Positions 36,876 through 50,583 of a stretch of DNA of 64,000 bases are shown one piece after another. The stretch is from Erythrocercus mccallii. Its lineage: Eukaryota > Chordata > Aves > Passeriformes > Dicruridae. The stretch is from contig VZRG01000299.1 in assembly GCA_013397435.1 (NCBI GenBank), forward strand, positions 185,443-249,442, written 5' to 3'. The notes beneath the pieces were generated by a model. It was not told where the DNA came from, did not search any database, and saw only the letters and a program-made list of their open reading frames with translations. The translations under genes and the position numbers were made by a program. Positions within the stretch are counted from its first letter, which is position 1, and every line of letters begins with the position of its first letter.

Positions 36876-39677
36876 ATTGAAAAAGAAATAGCACCAATAC
36901 ATCATTGATCCCTTAAGCATCTATGACTGCTATTAATTTCATCTTTCATTGGTTTATTCTTCCTGTACCCTTGCCAATTTGTGATGACTGTTTCTGTTTC
37001 TATAAATCACTGGAATGCCTGGAAACATTATAAAAATCATAGAGAAGTGAAATTACATTTTTCATTCTCTCCTCTATTCTCTCCTCCTCCCCAGCAAAAC
37101 CCATAGTTATACCTGTATGGAGGATTACTCAAAATTTTTTATTTAATCTTTGAAGGCCTGCATTATCACCAGTCTAAACCTTCAAGATAGTGGTTGGCAA
37201 AATTTATAGATTAGTTTTTTTCACTAAAAGCTAGTGTGGGTAGGAGTATTGTTCAGTTCACCATTGTTTATCTACTGCAGACAAGAACAGCAAGATATGA
37301 AAACCCACACTGATCATTTACTGCCCATGTTGACCTCTGTCACTGCTGGAGCTGCTCATGACAATTTTCTTTGCAGTGAATTTGATGAATTTCTTGATCA
37401 TCCCTCAGTGATATGCAATCACATTAAATCACATCATATCTGCTCCCAAAATCTTATCACTGATTTCCTCTGCTCTTGTTTTGCTCTCCCATATATTCAT
37501 TCCTTGAACTGTTTCTTCCTTCCCCCTCTTCCAAAAATCTCCTACATGAGATCAGCAGATAAAAGCTCATGGGATCAACTGTACTTAACTTTTCATGAGG
37601 TTTCTCAGCCCTCTGACTCTTCATGCTGTTAACAATTAAAGCATTAATTTGCAGAGCAAACCAAGAATCTTCTCTGGCCTCTCCTCATAGAATTGAGTCT
37701 ATGAGATCTTAATCTTTCTCTGTGTATATGCACATCGTGAAGTCAGAGATAGCCCAGTTTCTTATTTAGGTTCTTTCTCTCACCAGGTGTTCTCACCTGA
37801 GACCTCTAATCTGAACATAATTCTGCTGTTAACCTGTGCCACTGGAGGCTGCCTGAGGTTTTTAGCAAAAGCCCAGGACCAGTCATGCTGACAACCTGAC
37901 CACCCTCCCAGGTGACTCAAGAATAAATAACAGAGCTGGTGGCAGCTCTCAAATGTCTTCCCATATCTGCCTCTGTGGAATATGCATGTTTGGTCTCTGC
38001 CCTTTGCCGTTCTGCTCTGAAATCATTTCAGGTTTTTCTACACTAATCCAGCATACTTCTATCTTGATCACACATTTCATCCCCTCCCTCACTGCCCAGA
38101 AACTACGGAGGTGTTCTGACCCTGTAACCTGTCACCTCTGCCCACCTGTGAGCACTCCTGGGACTGAGAGAGAGAAATCCTTACAGGCTGGGATAGAGAA
38201 GGGCTCCTTGTCCCACCTACACAGCTCTGTGGGGCATGAGCTCCTGGGATGTGCAGTGCAGAGCTCTGGAGTTCCTCCCCTTTGTCTGAAAGAAACTTTG
38301 GATCAGATGTGTGGGAAGGATGTAAGCTGACATTCCTTGAGCCAGAGCTATGTCTGCTAAGTGTCACCTCAGCAGCTGCAGAGTGTCATCACTTGTGCAG
38401 CTTCATTGACAGACCCTCCTGACCACACGGTCTGCAGTGTTGGATCTGGAGCAGGGGAGAAGTTACAGTGCAGCTCCCTGGAAGTGAGAAAGCACTGCTG
38501 AGTGTGTGGCAGAAATTGCTCTATGGGGTCTCATTTGAAAGATTTGCTGCCACGCTTTTAAGGCCATCCCTGCAGTGTACAGCTGTCCTAGGAGTATGGA
38601 AGTGCTGTAAGCAGAAAAGAAGCACATGGAATGTACTGGACATCTGTGGCATGAAAGCAATGTATTCTGTCATAATACTTGCAAAAAAAAAAGGTGCCTG
38701 AATCCATAAACTCTGGGTTCTTCTTAACCTGTGTGTCACTATATTCTCTGCTGCTTTAATAACGTCTGAAGTAAATTGATGATAACTGCAGAATACTGGA
38801 TATAGGATATTCCTGGAAAGGAAGATTTGAATCTATATTCTATATCAATAATAGAAAATGTGAATGCCAATATTTCCACCTGGTAAATGCTATGGAGGGG
38901 AGGAGCATCTTCCCAAAGCTCCTTTTTCAAGCCTTAGTTAAAAGACAACATTGGGTTTTGCTTTATTTTAAAAAAGATTGAAGCTAATTGAAAGAGGATT
39001 GAAACACCTGTCACTTGCAAAGTCATTTCACAGCCTCTCCCCAGTTACCCTTACTAGCCCCAAAAGTTCAGAATGACAGAGCAGCCAAAACAAAAACATA
39101 GCCTTTCCCTGCGGCTCAGAGCAAAGTGCAGGGCAGGGTGAGGGTTGGATTTAAGCTGGATTTGAACCCAACGTTTCCCTGCAGCTGGCTGGGGTGGGAA
39201 TCTGGGGAGCCAGAGCCTTGCTGGGGAGTTCACAAGACCTCCTGCCTGTAAGAAACTCCCCCAAACACGTTAAGCTGCTCTCTGTGCAGATTTTAGGCAC
39301 TGCCCCAATCACTGTGTTGGGGTTTAGCAGTCAGGGCCACACGTGGTGTTTCCCACCCTCTCTGTCAGGAAAGAGGAATGTGCACAGCAGGATTCAGCCC
39401 CAGCACAGAACTCAGTCAGTGCCAGGACCCCTTTTCAGGCTGGGCCTGAATTTCTCTTCTGGCACAGCCTTCCTGTGAGCAAGTGGCCTTTTTTATGTAG
39501 GCAGTTTATCTTGCCTTTTCTTCTTGCACATCTTAGCATGCAATTTATCTGATTACTCATACATCTAAATATGTGAGCAAACAATACAGGAAAATAGAAT
39601 AACTTTTAAAAGAATATTTAAAAGAGAAAACAAACAGAAAGTGTTGGGACTGAAGGAATACACTGACTCCTGATGCC

Positions 39678-39722
39678 GCAAAAGTTCCCCTCAAAAATTC
39701 CAGCGGAATCTGGGAACTTTGC
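39678..39722. repeat. Nested hairpin, about 45 nt
   Basis: The outer arms GCAAAAGTTCCC (39678-39689) and GGGAACTTTGC (39712-39722) pair over nine contiguous bases, plus two more past a one-base bulge. Inside, ATTCC and GGAAT form a second stem around a three-base loop (AGC). A fold with outer stem, internal loop and inner stem is possible in RNA of either strand. It is too short for a typical miRNA precursor. Confidence 0.6.
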
Positions 39723-42700
39723 AATGACCAATTCCCTTGATTTATGGATAAGGCAAAATCTTAAATCCTTTTTAATTCTACTGACATTAATGCAGTCTTC
39801 ACATTGTGTTTAACAAGTAAACTAATGTGTGTAAATAAAGAAGAAAGCTATTTTCTGCTAAAAAAGTGGATTTTGGTTTCCATGTAAATGGGTAATTGTA
39901 AACAGCAGTTATCCAGATATCACCCTTTATAGCATGAATAGAACCATCAGCAGAGTGAAACTAGGAAGAGAAAGAATATTTTCTTCAACTGCTTTGTAGT
40001 TCTTTCAATAAAAAATCCTTTTGCAGTCTGCAGCTACAAAGTAGCTATTTAATTAAAAAAGTATTCTACAGCTTTTGGAAAAAGGGGAGAAAAGTAACAG
40101 CAACAATAATAGGATGAGATGCATCATAAATCTAAGGAGGAACCAGCCTCTCAAAGGAGAAAATGTTTGTGTCAGAAAAGGTCTCTATTCCATACGAAAA
40201 GGAAAGACACCTTTGGGAACACCTAGATCACTATATTTTCTTTTAAAAAAACCCAGCTTCTGTGTTCAGCATTTTATTTGTTTTGAGGCATACTTTGATT
40301 GCTCACAACATTCTGATCTTCAACAAAAATGCCATTATTCACATTTGGTGAACTCACCCTCCACTAAGGTCTGTCCAATTGGAACAAACTCACATCATCT
40401 CCTCTACACTTGAATTCACCCTGATAGAGCCACCTTTTAACAGGTCCTTCCCTCCCTCCACCTTTGTCCATATCTGTTTGTATTTCCCAACAACTGGATG
40501 CAGGTAAAATAACTGCAGAAGATTTCTCCTTACTAAGCAGCAAAACTCCAGCATTTTTCTGTAGATAATTCTGAAGTTATATAAAATTAAGTTCAGCCTC
40601 AGTAACGGCAGATTTGTACTGGTGTAAATCAGAGAACAACCAGTTCTAAGATTTTCACAATTCTGAAATTTTGCCAGGTTCAAGCTATTGATTTTTGTCC
40701 TTCTTGGTACTATAAATATTTGAAGGAAGAGCAAATACTTTGAAAAGATATCAGCAATCATGTAATACAGAAATGGAAAAGATTGTTTTTCACAGCAGCC
40801 CTTTTTTTTTTTTGAGAAGAACTTTTTAGGATGATTTCAAGAGACTTTCTTAGTATAGTCATGTCATTTGTATTAATATATTGTTGTTTCATATGTCCAT
40901 ATTATTCCTGTGATAAACAGAATGTCTTTCAAGAAGTCACCATTCACTCCATTAGTGTGAATTTATTATTTCTGTATCAGTGGTTGAAATTGGTAAAAAA
41001 TTCAGTTTGACCTCTGAGGGATTACAAACATATGTAAGTTGTTACTGAAATATATTTATGAGATTTTTAGCTATATCCTAAAAAACATGAAAAAATATGT
41101 TATGGAAGAAATTTATTGCTATTTATACCCATGACATTCAGAGTGATTATCTTACTATTTACAAACATTTCTACATTTACCTTAATAACTGAAAAAACCT
41201 TAGCCTAAAAAAGAAGTTGTATCTGTCTCTAATGCACACATTACTGCATTATCTGTGCCTGGCATATCAGATCAGTTTATGCAAATTTATCAGACATGTT
41301 AATAGCTCATACCCTGGCTGATAGAAGATTTGAAATACTGCAATATAAATGAGGCTTGCCCACAACACTTACAGAAAAGGATAAAGAAACTCATCTTCGG
41401 ATGCTGTATGCCCTCATTATACTTGTTAAAATAATAGTACTTATAATTTGAAATGTTTTCCCTCTAAAAGGAAAAAATGTAATTAACTTACATGAAGTAA
41501 AATCTCTTTAAATTAATTAAATGAAAAGTGAAATTAATTTGAAGTGGGAAAAGAAACCAAGAACAAACTTTATTAAATACATTAGAACCATTAATATTCA
41601 TTTCACTGAAATGAATATAATTAGAAATAGTTAGCAAGCAAGAATGCAGAAATCTGCTCTCTCTGCACAATGGAGGAACTGTTCCATGATACTGTCTGTG
41701 AAACACAGCTTCATATATTTCATTGCAAGAAGCCTTCTGATACAGACTGCATTGTAGGGTTTAGCTGCAAAATTGAAAGCCAGTACTTCAGTTAAGAGAT
41801 TTAAACTCTAGCCTGAATTCTATCTCAAGAAAATGGTTTCATACAAAATTAAAATAAAATATGAGCAGCTATTATTAATGGCCCTCCATAAAGTGCTTTG
41901 CTTTATAGACTGCTATAGTCCCCTGGAGTAAATGTTGCCTAATTTAAGTAAGGCAGGAGCAAGCAGAAACTGAGTTCTGTGCTAATATTCAATCTTCCCT
42001 CTCAAACAGAACATCTCTGGAATGAATCTGTAGGAGTGACTCGGGAGTCTCTGCTGCCGTGAAAACAGAAGCTGAGTCAGAAACTTTGCCATTCTGGAGA
42101 ACAGGAAGACACACAACAACGGCTCTGTGTTCCAGCTAATGACAGCCTCACATGGCTGAAAGCACTGGAGACTCCGGACACCACCTGGCACAGGGAAGCA
42201 GGGCTGGCACCAGCTCCCTTCATGAAGCGCATGTTCCATGCATGTTCCTCTCGGTCTCCTGGGCTGAGTCAGATCCTCCGCTTGTGCTGCACTGGGTGTA
42301 CTGGAGCTTGAATATACTCATGATTCATTTGTTGGTGTGCACTGGTTTGTTTGCAAGTGCTTTCCTTTTTGGTCTGTAAATACTGGCTCCAATAGACAGT
42401 ACTCCAGAAAATATAACAATAAACACCAGGGATAGAAGGAGGAATCATTCCTTACATAATATTCAAACCACCATTTGTCTGTATATTCCCCATCTCAGAA
42501 GATTTTATGGCTGCCAAAGCTTGTTTAGCAAATGATGTTTTCTGACTAAGATGAAGGGAGTCCATCCTGCTCTGCCCCTCTCTTCTGCTCACACTTTCCA
42601 CAGAGGTTTAGCAGACTAGTAGATCAAGCTCAAATGAAAATAATATAAATATAACCTCTAGTAAAGGCTGTCATTGTTAAGCAGATCCCACAATTTTTCA

Positions 42701-43188
42701 AAGCCTTGCACTGGCCCCACTGTGACTATACTAATTTCTATCATTTTTGGAGACAACCATAAAAACACAACACTGTCCAGACTAGCCACTTATAAAGTGG
42801 TCTAAATTCTCTTGTGAAATATATTCACAAAATATTTTGTCAAATTATAGTAAATTATACACTTAAATGATCAGGTGAATCTATGCTTTCCTAAAACAAA
42901 CATATGGGGATTAATATGGTGATATTTAAAACTCCGCTATAGCTACGAAATCAGTAAATTATGAGGTTTAACAGAATTCTCCCATTTTTTTTCCTGAATA
43001 AAGGAATTATTAAAAAAAATGCTGTTAGATGCTATTTAAGTTTGTATAGCATGACTTGCATAGTATCTTTCCCGTTAGTGTCACAACTGACAAGAAAAGC
43101 AAGAATAGACAAGAATATTGTACAGTACTGCCAAATACAACCACTATTGAAACCTTGACTTGTTAACTTCCTGAATAGATTTAAGACA

Positions 43189-43213
43189 TGTCAAGATTGT
43201 CATAATCTTGACA
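43189..43213. repeat. Perfect 10-bp-arm hairpin
   Basis: TGTCAAGATT and AATCTTGACA are perfect inverted arms with a five-base loop (GTCAT). With one mismatch the stem extends to 13 bp. No T-run or promoter context gives it a meaning. Confidence 0.75.
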
Positions 43214-46200
43214 AGTTTTCTCTCACTCACATTCTTCTGCTTTCAAAAAAAGAACACTTTACAAAAAAAAAAGTAAAATGAATTTTCTGAAATGTGGAGC
43301 ATATTAAAGCAACTTTAGATACTTGAAGAGTCATGGACTTTCATACCACTGCAGATATTCATGGTTAAAAAGTACTTACTGATAAACCACCTAAAATCCT
43401 TCACAGTATAAAGCTTCAAAGCAGTGTAAATTCTTCAGGCAGAATACCTATATATCAAAGTTTTGTGTGACCTAGAGCCAAAACTTCAGCCAGTCCAACT
43501 CACAGTAGATTCATTATCTTTAATGAAACACCACTGATCCACCCTTGGAGTACTGACCCATAATCTTTTAATACCCCTCAGCTGATTAGTGCTGACTCTG
43601 CTTTCTATAGCTGTTTTCATGTATTATTCCACCTACTTTTCTGGAGCTTGCTTGCTCAAAAGTGAGAGAGATGCAAATCTGGGCCTTACTGCAGCCTAAG
43701 CACTAAAGCCTCCTTGCAGCAGATACTGTGGCAGCTGCAAGAGAATCCTTGAAAGCACAGGGACAAAAAACCCCAACCAAACTGAACAATGGCTGCTGCA
43801 CAAGGAATAAAGAAATCCCAACACTGTACGTGGTAAAGGAAAATCTACCAATAACACATTTATTCCAGCAGACCTGAATCTGCCTGTAAACTCATAACTA
43901 CCACTCCATTCTCAGTTACAGCTGGGTGCGCCAGCTGTGAGAAAAACCCAGCACACAGCTGGGTGTGCACATCCACACTGGCATCTCGTGGGATAACCCA
44001 TGTGCATCTCAGATTTAATCTATAACAGAAAATCATTGTATCCATGTGGCCCTGACTAGCCTTTATTTCCCACCCAAGAACTCCCCCCATCTCCTGCATG
44101 ACCCAAAAGCCCAAAGGGGATGGTAGAAATTCCGCATACTGTTCTTACAATATACCCTTGATCACAGTACCTGCATGGAAAAATGTACACTCAGTATCTG
44201 CCCAGGAAAAAAGGAAGTGGAGCCTTAGCAAACTTGAATTTCAAAGGCATTAGATGTTCTCAGAAGCAAATTGGCTTTCTTGGCAACATCCACAGTATGT
44301 GTAGAGCCAACTACAACTACTCCCAGCTTTATCCAGGCAATGGCTGGATCACACGTTCCATGGAAATTGAAGCATTCAGGAGTCATCTCAGAGTAAAAAG
44401 TGGAAAATAATCTTCTAAAGAAAAAAAATATTTTAACCTTCTTGGAACTCAAAAATAGCTGGGGAAATTTGATCAAAGTACTTCTAGAGCCTTGATATCA
44501 TACAGACAAAACCAACAACAAAGAAACAAACAAAACAAAAATAAAAAAGGAGAACCTTTAGGTGATAATACAGTTTGTGTTAACTAAAAATATGTGAAAA
44601 CAGAATTAAAAAAGAAGTCTAAAAAACCTGAATTCTAACAACCTACACATAAAATCTTATAACATTAGACTGGAAAATAGTTGTAAGAAAATCTCTTTAA
44701 CTTAGAAGTTCTAAATTAGAATTTTAAGTAAACAAAATAAAGATGTATGATGTTCTGAGTTTACTTATTCTCTTTATGGCATCGATGACATACATGTTCA
44801 TCTTATTTGTGGAACAAAAGGCTCATTTTCATCTCTTTTTGGCATTGTCGAGACAGTAAAATTCATAAGAAATAATCTGTCTTCCTAAACACGTCATACA
44901 TCAACTCCAAAATACACTGCATTGCAGAAAACAAATCTGTAGAAAAAATGTGTCTGCTAAATGTGTGTTAGGCTAAGGAGTCAATGTTCAGTGATTTTTA
45001 TGTCTTGGAAAATGCATAAACTGTCAGAAAATATATGCAAATGCTCTGAGACCTCTCACAATGCAGCTGCTGTAGATAGCACACAAACTCCTAATTATGG
45101 GAGATGTAGAAATGGTACTTTTTCCTTTTAATTGCACATCGTCAGTATAATCTCTTCTCTCTGCCTTTCTGAGTTGCTCACCAACAACAGTTTGTGGCAG
45201 AAATGGTCACTGTAAGTGGCACAGGAACAGGGCAGGAAAAGCAGGAACATTTGCATGGGAATGTCACAATGCCAAGACCCAACAACTGCTGCTCAGTAAA
45301 TAACACACATTTACAATATACCAAATGTTTAACTAAACTGAAATGTTAAGTAGGAAGGATCTGTAAATCAGAGGCTGGTTCTAGGAACTTTGTCTCAGCT
45401 GAGTATCACAGACTACTCAGTAATACTAAAATGTTTTAATTCCTGAGCCATTATCTCTCAGTGCAATGCAGCATGTGAAGATCCACCTAAACAGTCCTCC
45501 CTGACCTTAGAGAGGTGACATTGCTTTCATGCTTCATCATGAAGGAATCTTGGAATGTTGATTATTTCTTCTAATACAATTTCTGGCAATCTGGGAATGT
45601 CTGAATATTTGTAAGCCAAAGTCTTGTCCACCAAATTTTGATTGGTGCAGACAAAGTGCTAACGGGCGTTAATCCATTTTGTAACAAAGTATGTTTTTAT
45701 TTCTTTTATTGTATATAAGACATAAAGCATTTCATATCCTGTGTGAATTTTAAATAAAAGAGAACAATGTGATATTTTTCCTATGAGCCAACTAATTTGT
45801 AACATAAAAGTTGCTAAATTTTGCTGTTTACCTACATAACTCATTGAAGAGACCAAACTAACTTGAATTTTAAGACATTAGAGTAGAACAGGGAAAGAAT
45901 CAGGTAAAGAATATTTATAAAATGTAGAAATATTCACCTTACCAGCATGACATGAATTTCAGCATAGAGTACATAAGGAACTATCAAAACAATCTCTGCA
46001 CCTTCCAAGACAATACATATGGAATGTGGGATGGCTCAGAAAGCCACAGAATGTTTATCCTGAAGAGGAAAATAGCAGGCTCCTGGACATTAGTGATCAG
46101 CTATCCCAGCTGCAATATCTGAAAGGTGCTAAAAAATGGATTCTGACCCGAAGGCACCATTTTCACTCAGAGCAGGGCATTCCTTTCGAGATGGCTCCTA

Positions 46201-49200
46201 GACCCATATTTTTATAACATTTTGGACAGATGGCATAATATAATATAAACAATGCAATCACTCTGAATTTTATGTCAGCGTTTTAAATGTCACAAAATGC
46301 AGTTTTAAGACCACACAGCTATTGTGGCCAGAATATGCAGCAGAGAGTAAATGCATGTGTGACACATTTTCAGAATGCAGGCCACAGGAAAACTTCTTGC
46401 AGGAATTGTTCCCACCCTCCCAGCAGAGCAGCAGTTCTGTGAGTGAGACACGGGGCTGCTCTGCAGGGAGGAGCAGCCTGACTCTCCCTCAATGACCTGT
46501 CCTTTTGTGCAGGAGTGTAAGGGCAGAGGAAAGGACCTGTGCCTATTATTAATGTTCTTCTACCAGCTGGTAGAGTATTTTGGAAACCAGGAACATTTTA
46601 TAAACAGTAAATTCTTGTTCTCACAGAGGTCTTTAAATGGGCAGAAGCCCAGAGCTCTGCCTTCCACAGGGGCTGTCACAACAAGCTTCAAAAAGTCACT
46701 GACCCTCCATGGAACTAAAATTCAGGGTATAAACTTGGGGTAAAAGAGAAACAGCAGGTCATGTGAGAAGTAATTTCTAACGAAATATTTTCCACTAAGC
46801 AATTTGCAGATGCTGCAGTGGACAGGAATACAAAGTGATTTTTTGATACAGTTAAAGAAACCCATGAGGGTTTGTTTGATGTTCAACAAACACTACAAGT
46901 CTCCAAAGCAGCAGGTTACATCCAGTTAACATTTGAGATCGTCCACTAAGCTTCCATACCCAGGGGAAAACAGTGAATAACACGAGTTAGGGAATGATTG
47001 CTTCTGCAAATGAAGGTCATCCAGGAAGGAACATTCCCGTACTGTGAGCTCATTTTGTACTGTCAGGCTCCATGCTATCTCCCATAAATTAACTGTCAGA
47101 AAGAAGAGCCATGCTACTCATTTTTCTAAGGATTTCCTTGAACTAAATAAAACTTTGCTTACACTGGAGTAGATGTGTAATACCATTACAGAAATATAGT
47201 ACTGTTCTCCACATCAGAAAATTTTAATGGAATAAAATATTTTTTGCATAGAAAAAAACTATTTGATGCTCTTAATTGAGTAACTGGAATAATTCTGTCA
47301 CCAGAATTTCTGCTATTAATATTTCTGTAGATATTTTGCAGCATAAATCCTTTTGCTTTGTAGAGTTGTTATAATTTTTTCTTACCAAAAGATCCTTCCA
47401 ACAAGGAACTGTAATTCTGCTAGGACAGTTTTCCAATGTATTATGGACATAAGGGTAAAATATACCTAAGTGCAAATTTTATTACAGCATTTTAATAATC
47501 TCCCAGTGGAAGATGTTTCCATTATACAGTTATCAAACAGTTTAAAAGTGCAGGGTGTATGCCGTTGTTTCAAATCAGATGAAGGCTGAAGTGAAATTGT
47601 TTATGTACCCAAGAAAGCCACTGCTGAAGACAAAGGGGAAAGAAACATTGAGAGATGGGCTAAGAGCTCCCCACATTGTAAAAGGGCACTGAAAGCAGGA
47701 AGCAAATGGGAAACCAGAAATATTAAAGTGATATAGTATTGAAAAATATCTGCCACTGCTTTCAGCTGTCTCCTGAACACTGTTCATTCCAAAGGCTGCC
47801 AGTGCAGGGGAACTATCTACCTTAAGGAAAAGAGCAATGTCTACAGAAAACTACAACATGGTCTACAGAAGACCTCAAGGATGAGGCTGCTTTTTTCTAA
47901 ATAACTTCTTTTTTTAGCCAGTTTTTTTTTTTTTCCCAAGAAGTGCTTTCTCTTTCTCATCCCTTTCTTTTTATAGTTTAAAGCTTCTATCAAAACCATA
48001 TCTTAAAGTTTAGGTGACCCCTGCTGCTCTCTCTTTATCTGCCTGCACACAATCACTTTCATGTATGAGATCCAAGATGTCCAAAACCCTAACTGATGAA
48101 TTCTTAAAAGCATACTCAGACTGCCAGTCCTCAGAAATGCCTTTTTAGCCCCATAACAAGATTACTGTAAGCTTTGGTTTTCTTAACACTGATGTTCAAT
48201 GGGCAAAGAAACCACATCTGCCTCTGAGCATGCCAAGGTTTAAATCCAAGGCTTTTCAGTGACATCAGCCAGACATTTGACGATGTGTAAAATAAAAATA
48301 GAGTTGTTCCATGGCTTAAAGATTAATGTTATAATACCTGGAAATCAACAATGAGAGTAAGCATTATTCAATTTTCACAATGTGTTAGAAAGTGTCCAGA
48401 CCTTTTTTCAGTAAAATACATGAATCTTTTTCAAGAGTAAGTGCCAAGCATTGATTTCTAGTACTAAAAGCAGATGACCTGCATTCATTGTACAGTTAAA
48501 ACCATAAAATGTGTATTTTTTTATTCCAGTCTAATTCTATACATGCTGTTCTCAAGTAAGAACTGCTCTACTGAAAAAAATTTGCAGTTTGCTAAAGAAT
48601 AAATTACTTCTACATTTCAAAATATATATCATAAGAAAATCAAGGCAGCCTAGCCAGATCCAAAATGCTACAGCAAATGAATATAAATAACCTCCACACA
48701 TAGATCAAGATATGGCAGACTGGCATTCTGGTGCAAAAACACAGTATTAGTAAGTACAAGCACATACAGAAAGCATTATTGCTGGAAATTGAACTGAAGT
48801 CTGAGAAGATTAGCTAAAATATGTGGAGATAGAGGAATAGTTATGAATTTGTTTCTCATTTTCAGATCAGTGGGCTGTATTTTATATAGGATGTTGAATA
48901 GGATACAGACGGATTTCTAAAACTTTTGGTTAGATAACTTATTAAATTGAACACAACTGCAGAACTTCAACATGGGAAATGTCTGATTTTATATGTTTGA
49001 ACGGAATGGCAGCTGGATCTGCCCACGTGGTATAAAGAAGAGTGAACTGGGAAAGTAAATCAAGAAATCAGAAATTAAACATGAGATTGACTTAACCAAT
49101 ATGCTTATGTCAATAATTTACTTCAGACATGAACATGTAATTATTTTATCCCTATATACATAGGTTTGGAATCAGAAAAAAGTCACAATTCTTAGAAACA

Positions 49201-50568
49201 AATAGCATTGAAGGGTTTAAAATGCAGAAAAGGAAACCATAACTGGTTACATTAAGCCACTGGATTATGCATTCAGTGCAGTTGTATTTCTTATTTCAGT
49301 TATTTCTGTTTAACTTAGTCAGTCTCTCTCACTTATTCTCCTGCTCATTCTTTGTCTCCTCCTCTCTTCTGTTCTGACTGATATCAAACTCTGGACTAAA
49401 GAAGAGTAAATTACTGTCTTGTATAGGTTGATGTAAAATAAAACCAGAAAGCTTACAGACAAATAAATTTATATATGTGTCATAACATATGGAACAGAGA
49501 GGATGAATGAAAAGCCACTCCAAAACCAGAGACAATTTTGAGGTGAACAAATATTTTACATTCATTTTTAGATTTTTAACAACATTGTTTTTCTGTCATA
49601 AGAAAACTCACATTTATTCTTTCTAGTGATTCTCAGGCCGATTTCTGAAGCTGTCCAGGAGATCAGCCTTGGGTTTTCCTTTTGATGCAGTGCTTGGTCA
49701 AGTGAGCTCTGCATCCATCTCATAAATACTGTTGTTAATCCCCAAAGTCTCTGGTTAACCTAATGCAGGGGTCCACCTAAATCTGATCTATCTTATTGCC
49801 TAGATAATTTTATGAAGAGATCAGTCTGTGAGATTAGTCTAGAATTATCTACCAGGGTAAACCCTCCAACCACAGTACAGAAAAATAGTGAGTTAAAAAG
49901 CACACTGATTGCAGCTAACAAGCAGAATTGTTAATGGTTGATGTTAATATTTCTTTGGGTTCCCAATATCTTTGCCTTGCTATTTTAGTGTTGTGCTTGC
50001 TTCTGCCTGCCACATATTATCCCCATTATTCCCATAAACTGTGAGGAAGCTTTTAATTTAGTACTATGTTCTTTGGAAGCATTTCAGCATTAAAGTTAGA
50101 TTGCACTGCCCTTCTCTAAAAGCTAGAACCATAAAACCATTCCTGTATGAGAAGGGAATCCACTCTGACTTCATGATAGGAAATTATCAGCAAATTCCTT
50201 TATCTTCTACAAAAAATATTTGAGACCAGCAAATTTCAGAGGTAAGGCACAGAATTGTCACAAATAAATGAATCAACAACATGAGGAAAAGGGTTGGGTT
50301 CATTTGTTTTGCAAGGATCAATTTCCACAGAGCCTACAGGTCTAAAGGCAGGATGCTGTTGTATCTCCATGTAAATCACGTAGGCATTCCTCACTCTCAG
50401 TAATGCAGGATCCTTATCAAGCTGTTCCCTTTCACCTGTTACTGACTGTTTACAGCACAGGACACTGACCCACTGCCTGCAATTAATTCCTCCGAGGGGG
50501 CAGAGAGAGGTCCAGCAGAGTAATGAGTTTGTTTGTGTGGAAGAGAATGGAAATTAGTGGGATGAAGA

Positions 50569-50583
50569 GCAGTATAAAACTGC
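50569..50583 (+). promoter_or_regulatory. TATA-like element inside a short palindrome
   Basis: GCAGTATAAAACTGC has a consensus TATAAAA flanked by GCAGT/ACTGC inverted arms. The preceding 250 bases are less AT-rich than average. No transcript start, exon or open frame of note follows, so promoter function is only a possibility. Confidence 0.15.
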
